Assembly (NCBI GenBank): GCA_033763895.1
Contig: JANRJQ010000007.1
Location: 448,178-512,177 of the forward strand
Length of the DNA: 64,000 bases
Direction of reading: 5' to 3'
From: Chloroherpetonaceae bacterium
Lineage (GTDB): Bacteria; Bacteroidota; Chlorobiia; Chlorobiales; Thermochlorobacteraceae
The notes below the pieces were generated by a model that was not told where the DNA came from, did no database searches, and saw only the letters and a program-made list of their open reading frames with translations. Made by a program: the position numbers and the translations under genes. Below, piece after piece: positions 49,401 to 56,418 of the stretch (its first letter is position 1; the number at the start of each line of letters is the position of its first letter).

Positions 49401-52320
49401 CTGGTGGATTAATCAATGTTATCGTACCGCCTGTAAGATTGACTATACCTCGCTGTAATTGCAATACACTAAAAGAACCGGGGATATTTTGGTCAGTGTT
49501 GGGATTAATATTAAAACTTCCACCACTCATTTCAAAGGTTGCCTTTGCATCATTCAAAACGAACCTTCCATTAAGGTTGAATGTCCCCTGAAGCAATTGA
49601 AACAATTGACGCTGATCTGAAGATGTGCTTTTAAATTCCGGATCATTATTTCCATTACCTAAAGTAATTGTTGAGTTACCATCGCCTACATTGACAACAG
49701 CAGTTGCTCCATTTAGAATAAAATTGCTTCCCCCAACACCCGGATTAGCAGGAAAAGTAATATTATTTGTTCCATTGCTTAGCGCATTACCAATGTTTAG
49801 TGTCCCACCTGTAATATTAACGGTTGCGCCGATTCCGCCAAAAATATTCAATGATGCCCTAACATTGACGGTTCCTGATGCTAAAGAGAATTGCGCTCCA
49901 CCTTGTAAGCTAAGATTTCCTCGGTTTCCTCCTCCGATATTAAGCGTTCCTCCGTCAACATTAAGTGAACCCAGCGTTTCAATTTCTAAGAAGCTTCGCG
50001 ATGTTGGCGCAGGAAGTTCAGAAAGCGTATTCACACCGATGTTAAGGAAAGACCCTGAATTAAAATTCGCGACACCTGAAACGGTCGCCGCTGAAACCCC
50101 ACCCCCAAATAGGACATTTGCCATATTTGAATTTCCGAGAATTTCAAGGGTAGAGTTTGTTACATCTATCCCCCCAACCCCATTTATCCCAAAAACGACA
50201 AGATTGACGCTATTTACAGATGTCACGTTTTCATACATTCTCAAAGTAGAATTGGCAGATAAATTCACTTGAGAATTTCCCAAATTAGAATTTTGGGCAC
50301 CAGCAGAAATAAAAGAAGGATTTTGGGATACAACGATTAGTGAATTTGATACATTATAAGTCGTAGTGGCCGCTAGATCAGACGCTATTCCCAACCATCT
50401 ACCGTAAATACGGACAGTTGAATTGGTAACATTCATCGTTCTCGTAAAGGCGTTGTTTTGGTCAGCCGTTAAATTCCCTGTACTATCAGACGCATTTCCT
50501 ACCAATAGGGTACTGTTGGTAACATTAACTGTAGTATTTCCTCTAAAGAAAAAAGCTGATCCTGCAACAGTCAAATTACGACCAGTTCTAAAAGTAGCAC
50601 CTGATAAAACATTTAATGTGCAACCTCCACCAGCTGTTGTTCCGCTTAGAAAATATTCAGAGATATTAATTTCTGACCCTGAACCAGTGACTGTTATAAC
50701 TCCCGATCCCGGTGTATCTTGATCACAAACAAATCTTCCAAACCCGAGCGTAGGATGACCAATATTTAAAACTCCTCCACCTGAGACTGTGAGGGTTGAG
50801 GTACCTCTTAAATAAAAAGCAGAAAAAACTGCACTAAGATTCTGTGCGATATTAACAACTGCACCATTTGTAATGTTAATGTTTGTACCATTGCCGGCAG
50901 CAGTTCCTGATATAAGATATTCCGAAATGGTTAGAGTTGACCCTGCGCCGTCAACATTTAGTGTTGCTGTAATCGGAGTATCGGCATCAGCGACCAAACG
51001 CCCAAAAACACCTGTAGAACTCCCAACTTCAACATCTCCGCCAGTATTAATATTCAGCGCGGAACCGCCTCTTAAATAAAGTAAATCAGCAACAGCTGTT
51101 CTCGAAGGCCCCACTCTTAATAAACCTGAGTTGGTCACGTTTGTCGTCGCAGCGATACTTCCTCCTGTTCCGGAAACATATCTACCAGATTGAATAAGGG
51201 AAGAAGTTCCATTGACTGTAACCGTACCTCCTGCATCCAATCGAATATCTCCAAAAACACCATTTCCAACTAACAATTGACCACCATTTTGAACTGTAAT
51301 CACTGAACTTGTGACGCCGGTAAGAAGCTTCGACTGATTTGCGGTTGTATTATTTTGCCCAACTCGCACAATCGCCGAAGAACCATCAATAGTAAGTGAT
51401 GCACCATTAAGAGTTAAGTTAATGGCATTATCACCGGGCGCAAAATTCATTTCACCTTGAAGAACCACAATTGACCGGTTAACCCCTAAAGTAATTGAAC
51501 CTGCGCTATTGTAATTATAAACAGCACTATTATTGTGGCGATACTCACCAAGTGTAAAAGTTGTTCGATCGAAAGGAATTGCTGTGGTAAACGCGGTCGA
51601 ATTATTGATGATTCTATTATTGGGCGATGTTCCCGTGTTATTAAAAGTAATAGTCCCGGCTGTTGTTCCCCCAATAGTAACAGTCCCACCAAGTGAAATG
51701 GTTTGGTTTAGAGCTCCATTAAAAGTTATGTTATTAAAACTTGAAATGCCGCTTCCAGCTAAATCTCCTCTTAAAACTAAATTAACGACATCAAAATTAA
51801 CTCCGTCAGCATTTCTTAGGGTTAAAGTACCGTTATTTGTCAAGTTTCCAGAAGTCAAAGTATGAGTGTCAGCCCCACCATCAGGGGTTGTATTGCTTGA
51901 AAAAATAGTACCTCCGATAGAAACAGTGGTTGCACCTGTAACGGTAATTGCCCTTCCGCTTGTATTATCAAAGCGCAATTCCCCTGAAACTCCTTCACCG
52001 ACTTGAAAAGATCCTAATGGTTGAGCTGGAGAAACATTTAGTGTTACAATATGACCATCACGAATCGTCACTAAACCCGTACCAGCATTTTGACCCGGGT
52101 AACCTTCTGCCGGATTTGACACCCAAATCGTTCCGTTGTAGCGTTCCCAACTTGCCGTTGTTGTCCAAGTAAAAGAAGCCGCATTGGTGCGATAATCCCC
52201 TATTGCCTGTGCCAAAAGATCACCTATCATTACTGTATTTGCAAGTACCAGCAAAGAGAAGGTTAAGAAAAATGAAAAAATACTCCCAGCAGTAAAGAAA
52301 CGAGGAAAGCGAGAATTCAT
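40450..52320 (-). CDS. giant modular T9SS-exported surface protein
   Basis: From the ATG at 52320 the protein is 3956 residues. It starts with a signal peptide (FPRFFTAGSIFSFFLTFSLL, ending near LLAQA); an ATG 31 codons earlier would bury that signal. It ends in a T9SS type A sorting domain of about 85 residues (QNYPNPFNPATTIEF, VYNVLGQKV, SSGVYFYRLRSGD). Between lie Gly/Ser/Thr/Asn-rich beta-solenoid-like repeats in four modules, opening near residues 40, 1540, 2440 and 3060. Each opens with a W-rich GNW/sW segment and GHT-type motif, and each ends with an FP(I/S)G or FPF domain. A fibronectin-like segment (SEFENLGFIVKRS) precedes the sorting domain. Few cysteines are present. Adhesion or surface-layer function is inferred. 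The gene is monocistronic, with its own terminator. Confidence 0.9.
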   Translation of the reverse strand: MNSRFPRFFTAGSIFSFFLTFSLLVLANTVMIGDLLAQAIGDYRTNAASFTWTTTASWERYNGTIWVSNPAEGYPGQNAGTGLVTIRDGHIVTLNVSPAQPLGSFQVGEGVSGELRFDNTSGRAITVTGATTVSIGGTIFSSNTTPDGGADTHTLTSGNLTNNGTLTLRNADGVNFDVVNLVLRGDLAGSGISSFNNITFNGALNQTISLGGTVTIGGTTAGTITFNNTGTSPNNRIINNSTAFTTAIPFDRTTFTLGEYRHNNSAVYNYNSAGSITLGVNRSIVVLQGEMNFAPGDNAINLTLNGASLTIDGSSAIVRVGQNNTTANQSKLLTGVTSSVITVQNGGQLLVGNGVFGDIRLDAGGTVTVNGTSSLIQSGRYVSGTGGSIAATTNVTNSGLLRVGPSRTAVADLLYLRGGSALNINTGGDVEVGSSTGVFGRLVADADTPITATLNVDGAGSTLTISEYLISGTAAGNGTNINITNGAVVNIAQNLSAVFSAFYLRGTSTLTVSGGGVLNIGHPTLGFGRFVCDQDTPGSGVITVTGSGSEINISEYFLSGTTAGGGCTLNVLSGATFRTGRNLTVAGSAFFFRGNTTVNVTNSTLLVGNASDSTGNLTADQNNAFTRTMNVTNSTVRIYGRWLGIASDLAATTTYNVSNSLIVVSQNPSFISAGAQNSNLGNSQVNLSANSTLRMYENVTSVNSVNLVVFGINGVGGIDVTNSTLEILGNSNMANVLFGGGVSAATVSGVANFNSGSFLNIGVNTLSELPAPTSRSFLEIETLGSLNVDGGTLNIGGGNRGNLSLQGGAQFSLASGTVNVRASLNIFGGIGATVNITGGTLNIGNALSNGTNNITFPANPGVGGSNFILNGATAVVNVGDGNSTITLGNGNNDPEFKSTSSDQRQLFQLLQGTFNLNGRFVLNDAKATFEMSGGSFNINPNTDQNIPGSFSVLQLQRGIVNLTGGTITLINPPAFSGSGYAVSIFANSPLDSTNAALSGPPLDSIGFRWAQPTVLSGTELRFGNGVASASGSSEGYQVFVDASNVLGNVVVNNPSGVNRFVDWISRGNRTNAPILSNNRSYVVGNLLVTAGEFRANSNRFNPSSAGTFNFTLGSSSRFIVTNTNNFNYFPGDSLSFASYTLSPGSYFEYAGNGNQLVGSRNATTPPSFSNLVISGTTGTKTLSALNEVTDTLFLNSSTLSAGSNLRLSNGSTLSRSAGSLTGSIDNITNYRIRYTGNSKTTTATEWSGVGTKDLIVEMSSGQSLSLASSYTIDSLIVSSGSTLDLSAFSLLISGNAVNNGSQIGTGVVQLVNSTTHELTGTGSFTNLSINGPASSVTVNANQDFTINGVLTFENTSQNRILNLVGTARLTLGGTATVSNATATSTFLRMIQTDGTPSAVGVRKIWASVPASFTYPIGVSNKYTPVTVNITASATLGALTVKGVNEINPLTSDSLALSYYWSLSDSGLSSPVSTLSFQYRKTDIINGAETAFIPARYSPVVWSRINDVSQVNESDSTIVFNSVNYLTGDFTAGEPSSFGAVLTYYSRASGNWTDPNTWSTTGIGGPVAGTTPNSRRPVFIGGTNVVTANISNLRSASLEIQSGGTLALANATTGHSFGVVSGTGTLRLQSNTSTPPAFPGGTYTTFLSSSGGRIEYGGTGIYTIPSTPTTYNTLAASGGGTKTLPDANLTLSGNLEVSGTTTLLFSNATSGNITVGGEISTGVGSTLSFNGGSTPRAITAASINNNGTFNLAGVSVLSNTLSISGSIQNSGTLDFINGSQVCNVTFTSTSNGVISGSGSYSFNRFIVNKGTSQSPSILVTATNFSIDGPTTGPVKAIEIVNGNLRIGGTGSITLNLSTDNENYTIPTTGQLTVENANATVNVGATGFSTGLILRGALRIESGTVNVGTDFSGISENSITYEGTGSSLTVINGTLNVVSNIQPGTGAALNYTQSGGIVRVQRGRQSTDNTSVGTVAAFTMNSSASQFNMSGGDLEVVGSHTVSATSPYTAIRISASPTFNVTGGNVRIGTSAMNVNGRNDNVAITSTVPFWNLFIGYGTDFTGNIGNVNGAGTLTVLNDLTVNLSGQFRLNRVDFATDSTTNILSELVVGGNLTVLNGYIRSGFAPDATGGSQIQMNGSGLSGQTNPQVITASNLVVRRLRIFNTSGGVQLAANSGLTVTRTLNVASGSFNANFSNANVTFYSDAGVLDDFAQSILGNATFHNLTINRLSPTFTSVSTTGNLAVNNQLVLTNGLLNIGDNLLSINNPSATAITGGVFSASRSVRTSGSSSSAGVRWAFPNSVTVPFIFPFSTDATYYRPVSISVTTADGAGTVQIAPTNSRYPSASSTSLNYNWKTTVEGFGAGVILSHTYNYVDVAVETDVPTVGGDGSYETGIFNGFTWTTSTGTINSGSNFFTLNTTGNFTNYFFTAGTGFVDPVIFYSWRNGLSGGSVSWDAATNDPATSPWSADSTSFVYVGSDTEPTSTNPVVIRDGHTMNISTGVKTAASVEIRIGSVLNITSASAQTFGLGISGTGTLRIESNVLPQLQSSFLASGGGTVEFSGSTDYTLPSSPLTYNNVQISGTSNKTVNGSILSVIGNLTVASGTLTIAQTSSAFDRSGSGGTFTLGSTGNLVISGSGNYPRNFATYSIQDGSTVTYNFPTATTNQDIAPLNSSNGGGYSNLVLSRQATNTQPINKRMIGETVVRGNLTLEADTRLLTQNNNLTIGGNLTLNGTAAGDTSFVQIGTSTVTFNGLGIQLISKANVTNELRLRNVNLTGTGIVRLNTASMILNVDTLNIALGSTFDVNGRTLRLQGNLVNNGTFTSATGTTAFVSSTLDQTIRGNNPVTFSNLTITKATGLNLDILTPVTVNNTFTMNANGLVRLNGTTNNFTFGPSALTSGPFSSSRKILMDGTETGSRVVRTGTTPAQLSFTFPIGISGDYNPYTVTTASIASGAPTGFAVRIVSPNNSYTNAFITSRALGQSFETEVLGTGSINSTNTFTYSNSLVNGTEVNYVVRYYDGAIWQTPTSPTINTASDIAGHTANVAFSTGINYEWIVGELAAFSPPLYSRNATLGGNWDDVNSWTVSFDGTGGPAGTFPTSVTDVTVLTGHTITTNSNGQSAASLSIVGSGVVDISTNNTTGHTFGTLTGDGTLRLRGTFPNYTISGTTFFDITNGGLVDYSSTASYNLPATPTTYNDVTISGGGTKTLSSNIVVTDFEIASLTTLDANNSGNYSIQIFDDYTNNGTFEPRAGLVEFSATVGTQNLGGTLNFHNLTLDGGTTKNINAPLTLSGNFRIQSASGPVNIGANTITLSGGNWRNDAAANVLTSTSGHSVTFTSTSGEQTITGVTQFRALNVDKAGQSLTLNDSISVTDDLTITAGTLNSGVYGIAISGNLTNDGNINAGTGTYTFNGNGSQVISGSAISPDFNFNNLTIQGSTNSVEFTSNANIVGDLNVASGTLFAGESATLVDLDSVTIGASGTFDASNISSITLSESWVNNGTFTSGSSNVTFSGTSVNQAISGSQVTSFYDLTVDKTTGDLTINSNQIVSNSLNLTNGVIVIPSATLRLTDTDNGDGASGTPIIGGSTTSFVEGNVRIDYPNNPSVTRRFPSGHRANTWNGFNFAVSYLPVELTVSHVSGSNSFTLRQVNTNAPAGSPAYSLGTLSKVSSMRYFAVSNSGGGTYNNGSVTLSWNADDFVSAGGIFATERNSLRAASLDIASSAWENLGDGGQTGDESSGTITSSVTFTQTDAFALGTVNPADNPLPVELAEFKVVPTEGRTTTIQWRTRSEFENLGFIVKRSENQNDGFEEIASYRTIESLKGLGTNSTGKEYSFIDNSRLQAGRTYYYKLIDVSFGGVVTEHQVVSVRMPDEYTLSQNYPNPFNPATTIEFSLKQAGRTTLEVYNVLGQKVGILVDGNLQAGAHRYSFNGLNLSSGVYFYRLRSGDFNAVKKMMLIK
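50395..51085 (-). repeat. tandem repeats of about 87 codons inside the giant gene
   Basis: Three successive copies can be aligned by eye. They begin LRGGSALNINTGG, LRGTSTLTVSGGG and FRGNTTVNVTNST. The first two also share FGR, DTP, ISEY and SGTTAG/SGTAAG. Copies 1 and 2 are about 260 bp each and copy 3 is partial and diverged. They are coding repeats, not a CRISPR array. Confidence 0.7.
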
Positions 52321-52738
52321 ATCGGAATGATTAGTATTGAAAATAGAAACTTGTTCGACTTGAGCAGCAGAGAAAGGCGTATTTATTTGAGGAACTTGAT
52401 AGCGCTGAACCATATTTTAATTCTAGAATTAAAGGCAAAAAAATTATGTTAAGTGGCTTCTTAGGTGGCTCAGGCGATGAATGATTCATTAACTGAGCAA
52501 ATTTAAGAACTTTCTTAATCAAAAGTGAACCCAAAATCACAAACTGTGACTTGCTATACAACTTTAAGACCTGAACTGAAATGAGATAAATATCCTTAAC
52601 GTGCAGGCTGTTTCAAAGTTATTGACAAATGTGTAAAAAATTGGGTTTGACCTAACTCACTAAAAATACAAAAAAAATAAGGAAAAAAGAAGTTGAGAGA
52701 TAAATTTTCAACTACAGCCTCAGAAACTTAATCCCGAT
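52321..52738. promoter_or_regulatory. leader/intergenic region of the giant gene with an 18-bp palindrome
   Basis: These 418 bp between nnr and the preferred start of the giant gene hold no convincing gene. TTTAATTCTAGAATTAAA at 52416-52433 is a perfect palindrome 96 bp upstream of the start and could be an operator. No clear -7 TAnnTTTG box was identified. If the ATG at 52413 were used instead, the palindrome would touch the start codon. Confidence 0.45.
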
Positions 52739-54397
52739 TCAACTTGAGATGATGAAACCTATCGATTGAGCGATTTGAGAGGCAGAAGGATACCGCGACT
52801 TCAAGGATACCAGAGAAACTGCTTTGCCCATAATGAATGATGATATCGCCGCCGCATGAATGATCTGACAACCTTGAGCTGCAAAAGAGGCAATCATTCC
52901 TGAAAGCACATCGCCTGTACCTGCTGTTGCCAAATTTTCATTACCGTTTGTTACAAAATAGGATTCCTCATTTGACAAAATGACGGTCGTTGGTCCTTTC
53001 AGCAACAAATTGGCCTTAAAGCGGTTTACAAAAGTGCGTGAGAGGGTTAATTTTTCAATTTCAATATAATTCGAATTGAGACCAAGCAGTTTAGCAAATT
53101 CACCGTGATGAGGGGTAAGGATTACATTCTCGAAATTCAATTGATTCAGTAAACCCATTTCAGAAATAGTATAAAGTGCATCTCCATCAATCACCAAGGG
53201 TTTACGAATTGAGACGTTGTTCAAAAGTTGCTTGAGTATATCCGCCATTAAATTTACTTTTTCTGAACTTCTTCCAAATCCGGGGCCAATGACGATTGCA
53301 TTTGCCCATTTCGCTTTATCAAGGATAGACGAGGGATTTTGATCGATTAGTATCGCTTCAGGAACTTGAGTATGAAAAATATTAAATGAAGACGAGGGTG
53401 CAGATACACAGATATAACTGGCCCCCGAATTTATTGCACCAAGTGCCGTTAATACGGCCGCTCCTATTTGAGATTGTGACACCTCTTGAGAACCTGCGAT
53501 TACCAAAACCTTTCCGCCTGTTGTTTTATTGGCTTCCCGATTTCGTGAAGGAAGATTTTCTGAAACGAAATTACTATCGACCCATTTTATTTTATTTTTT
53601 GGAAGAAGGCGGTCAGTAATTCCAATATCGGCGCAAACGATTTCACCTGAAAGTTTAACGCCATCTGCAAAAAAATAGCCTGTTTTAGGATACCCTAACG
53701 CAATGGTCAGAGTCGCTTGAACCGTTTCCATTTGGGCTATCCCGCTTTTTGCATCTAAGCCGCTTGGTAAATCGAGTGAAATGACAATGCTACGATTCAA
53801 ATTTTGAAGAATATTTACCGTTTGAATTGCTTCATTAACCAACTTTTCTTTTGGGCTCGATTGATTGGTTTTGATTGATGTGCCTTGTTTCTCAAGTTCT
53901 TTTTCGCTTAAAAAAGGGAGAAAAGGATTATTGAGTTCTGTTCTTTTTATACCGTCGGGGTGATCTGATTTCCGATAGCCTGTTCCTAGGATAGCATCAA
54001 TGATAAAATCGTACTTTCCTTTTTTGATGATTTCAGGGATGCCTTCATCTGCCTCAAAGATTCTAAGACTTGTGCCAAGGGAGATAAACTGACGCAATGA
54101 TTTTAAGTTTTGGATATTATCCTGTTTCAATTCACTTTCATTTCCAAGATAAACGAGGTCGAGCGAGACATCTTGAGAAGCAAGAAATCTGCTAAGAACA
54201 ATTCCATCTCCACCGTTATTTCCTTTACCACACACCACAAGAAACTTTTTTGATTTGAAATCGGGATATCTTGATTGGATGATATTAAAACACTCTTTAC
54301 CAGCAACTTCCATCAATTGCCGTTCTGACACCCTTAGTTTAATGATGGTATCGTAGTCGGCTTGACGCATTTCTTCAGGGGTGACAATGTATTTCAT
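52739..54397 (-). CDS. nnr: bifunctional NAD(P)HX epimerase/dehydratase
   Basis: This 552-residue protein repairs hydrated NAD(P)H. The N-terminal epimerase (residues about 1-250, YjeF_N) has LMEVAGKECFN and the loop CGKGNNGGDGIVLSR. The C-terminal ADP- or ATP-dependent dehydratase (about 285-550) has VLVIAGSQEVSQSQIGAAVL, VIGPGFGRSSEK, VIDGDAL, ILTPHHGEF and NLATAGTGDVLSG. The epimerase part has an insertion of about 40 polar residues between DAILGTGYRK and IVISLDLPSGLDA. It is divergent from the NHL gene with 94 bp between them. Confidence 0.94.
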   Translation of the reverse strand: MKYIVTPEEMRQADYDTIIKLRVSERQLMEVAGKECFNIIQSRYPDFKSKKFLVVCGKGNNGGDGIVLSRFLASQDVSLDLVYLGNESELKQDNIQNLKSLRQFISLGTSLRIFEADEGIPEIIKKGKYDFIIDAILGTGYRKSDHPDGIKRTELNNPFLPFLSEKELEKQGTSIKTNQSSPKEKLVNEAIQTVNILQNLNRSIVISLDLPSGLDAKSGIAQMETVQATLTIALGYPKTGYFFADGVKLSGEIVCADIGITDRLLPKNKIKWVDSNFVSENLPSRNREANKTTGGKVLVIAGSQEVSQSQIGAAVLTALGAINSGASYICVSAPSSSFNIFHTQVPEAILIDQNPSSILDKAKWANAIVIGPGFGRSSEKVNLMADILKQLLNNVSIRKPLVIDGDALYTISEMGLLNQLNFENVILTPHHGEFAKLLGLNSNYIEIEKLTLSRTFVNRFKANLLLKGPTTVILSNEESYFVTNGNENLATAGTGDVLSGMIASFAAQGCQIIHAAAISSFIMGKAVSLVSLKSRYPSASQIAQSIGFIISS

Positions 54398-54491
54398 TTT
54401 ATCTTTGACTTTGTTTTAAGTTGCCTCAACGGTAAACTGCTTAACGGTTTGAAATCATTAATTTATCAACGCAAAATACACCTTCTTCCTT

Positions 54492-56045
54492 TTGAGTACG
54501 AAATCATCGCCATTTTTAGGATTAGTGAATGCCCCTGATATTCCGGCAAGTCTCCCTTGGTACAACACAGAACAGCCACTATCGCTGAAGAATCTCCAAG
54601 GAAGATTTGTCCTTTTGAAGTTTTGGACATCTGGCTGTATCAATTGCCTTCATACTTTTGATGAAGTTGATCAATTACGAAAAAAATTTCATCAGGATTT
54701 GGTTGTTATAGGGGTACACACCGGAAAATTTACTTATGAACGAAGCGGGTTTCTTCTAAGAAATGCGATTCAAAAAATTGGAATCGACTTTCCTGTTGTT
54801 GATGATTTCAAATATCAGATTTGGGAATCCTATACGATTCAAGCGTGGCCAAGTTTTATACTTATTGCACCAAATGGAAAAATTATTGGTCAGTGTTCCG
54901 GAGAAGGAAGTTACAAACTGCTCAATCAAATTCTTTCTCGTGCAATTAGTTATTGGGTAGAAAATAAAAAGTATAGTCCATTTGATTCACAAAATGAGAT
55001 TCAATACGGGTTTCATACAAACCCTTTTTTTTCAGTTCAAAAGAAAAGTGGTGAAGTAATCTCCGGCCTAAATTATCCGACGGGGCTAGCAACAGATCAT
55101 CTCAAGAAGCGACTATTTATATCTGATACCGGAAATCATCGAATTTTAATGATAGAAGAGAGCGGGGTTGTCTTGAATGCTATTGGAGGGTTGGACGCCG
55201 GTTTTAAAGACGGTGAATTTTCTGAAGTAAAATTTCGTAAGCCAAGAGGTATTTTTTTTGATGAAGCTCATGACTGTTTGTTTATTGCTGATGAAGGAAA
55301 TCATGCGATTCGAAGGGTGAGTTTAGCTCATCGTAAAGTGGATACAATTGCTGGAAATGGATTTCAGAGCGTTGTGAAACCAGTACAGGGCCGTGCTGAG
55401 GAAATTGGGTTAAATAGCCCGTGGGATATTGTAAAAAAAGGCGGCTCGCTAATTATGGCTATGGCTGGTTCGCACCAACTATGGGAGTTTAATTTGGATT
55501 CAAATTCACTTCAGTTATTGGCAGGCTCGGGAAGAGAGGAATTGTATGACACTCGTGCAGAGCATGCCGCATTGGCTCAGCCTTCGTCCCTACTGTTCCA
55601 CAAAGACCGTTTGCTTTTTTTAGATACTGAAAGCAGTGCTTTAAGAAGTCTTGAATTAAATGACTCCGCAGATTTTGAGTTTAAAGGTGTGAAACATGTA
55701 AAAACTTTAATTGGGAAAGGGCTTTTTCACTTTGGGGATAAAGATGGGGAATTTGATGATGCATTGCTACAACATCCGAGAGGACTCGCTCAGCATCACG
55801 AATTCGTTTACCTCTCAGATACATATAATCATAAAATCAAACGGCTTGATTTGAGATTAAGGAAAATTGAAACCCTTATCGATAATACCGAATATGATTT
55901 ATTGATGAGTGAGCCGGAAGGAATTGCGATTTCCTTTCCTCATTTATTCATTGCCGATTCGAATCATCATCGAATTTTATGTTACAATCTTGAAACAAAA
56001 ACATTTCGCAAAGTGGAACTTATCATGCAAGAACTTAATACTTAG
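54492..56045 (+). CDS. thioredoxin-like/NHL-repeat protein (NHLRC2-like)
   Basis: The 517-residue protein joins an N-terminal thioredoxin-fold domain (residues about 20-160) to a C-terminal beta-propeller of NHL repeats (about 190-510). The thioredoxin part has FWTSGCINCLHT with the pair Cys49/Cys52 and the cis-Pro region QAWPSFILIAPNG. The repeats include LFISDTGNHRILMIE, LFIADEGNHAIRRVS and YLSDTYNHKIKRLD. The same layout occurs in NHLRC2, conserved from bacteria to animals, whose biochemical role is unclear. The start is TTG; no ATG lies near the N-terminus, and no signal peptide is seen, so it is probably cytoplasmic. A DUF3098-like gene follows. Confidence 0.85.
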   Translation: MSTKSSPFLGLVNAPDIPASLPWYNTEQPLSLKNLQGRFVLLKFWTSGCINCLHTFDEVDQLRKKFHQDLVVIGVHTGKFTYERSGFLLRNAIQKIGIDFPVVDDFKYQIWESYTIQAWPSFILIAPNGKIIGQCSGEGSYKLLNQILSRAISYWVENKKYSPFDSQNEIQYGFHTNPFFSVQKKSGEVISGLNYPTGLATDHLKKRLFISDTGNHRILMIEESGVVLNAIGGLDAGFKDGEFSEVKFRKPRGIFFDEAHDCLFIADEGNHAIRRVSLAHRKVDTIAGNGFQSVVKPVQGRAEEIGLNSPWDIVKKGGSLIMAMAGSHQLWEFNLDSNSLQLLAGSGREELYDTRAEHAALAQPSSLLFHKDRLLFLDTESSALRSLELNDSADFEFKGVKHVKTLIGKGLFHFGDKDGEFDDALLQHPRGLAQHHEFVYLSDTYNHKIKRLDLRLRKIETLIDNTEYDLLMSEPEGIAISFPHLFIADSNHHRILCYNLETKTFRKVELIMQELNT

Positions 56046-56126
56046 GGGGTAAACTAAATTTTACTATCACAGAAGAGAAGGTTAACTTTCAAGTTCCTAT
56101 TGAAAAATAAAAAACTTAAAATATCA

Positions 56127-56417
56127 ATGCCGACAGAGACAAGTACAATTAAGAGCAAACGAGATAAAGAAAAAACTCGAAAAAAAGCAGACTCCGACAA
56201 GCAAAAAAAACTTGACTCATTAAGCTTGCCTTTGGAACCAGAAAACTATGTTCTTATCGGAATCGGATGTTTTGGTTTATTGGTTGGGTATTTGTTAATG
56301 GCTTATGACAACAATGTTGACGGTTTTTTTTCAAGAACCTTTTCTCCGGTTATCATTATTGCTTCGTTTGTATGGATGTTTTATGCGATTTTGCATAAAC
56401 CGAAACCTAAACCCTAA
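56127..56417 (+). CDS. DUF3098-like small membrane protein
   Basis: From the ATG at 56127 this is a 96-residue protein. It has a highly charged N-terminus (Lys/Glu/Asp/Arg, residues 1-40) and two transmembrane helices, YVLIGIGCFGLLVGYLLMA and VIIIASFVWMFYAIL. The order matches the DUF3098 family of Bacteroidota. A TTG at 56100 gives nine more residues. In Bacteroidota these proteins often lie near cell-division or undecaprenyl-phosphatase genes, which is not the case here. Function is unknown. It converges with the next gene with 1 bp between stops. Confidence 0.75.
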   Translation: MPTETSTIKSKRDKEKTRKKADSDKQKKLDSLSLPLEPENYVLIGIGCFGLLVGYLLMAYDNNVDGFFSRTFSPVIIIASFVWMFYAILHKPKPKP

Positions 56418-56418
56418 A

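Noticed and set aside
49625-50272. Long rightward open frames opposite the giant gene (for example 215 codons here, and others of 90-115 codons)
   Set aside because: They arise from the repetitive Thr/Ser/Gly/Asn codon pattern of the giant gene. They show no domain, start context or signal of their own.
50395-51085. Repeats considered as a possible CRISPR array
   Set aside because: The units are about 260 bp, coding, and imperfect, with no short identical repeats or spacers.
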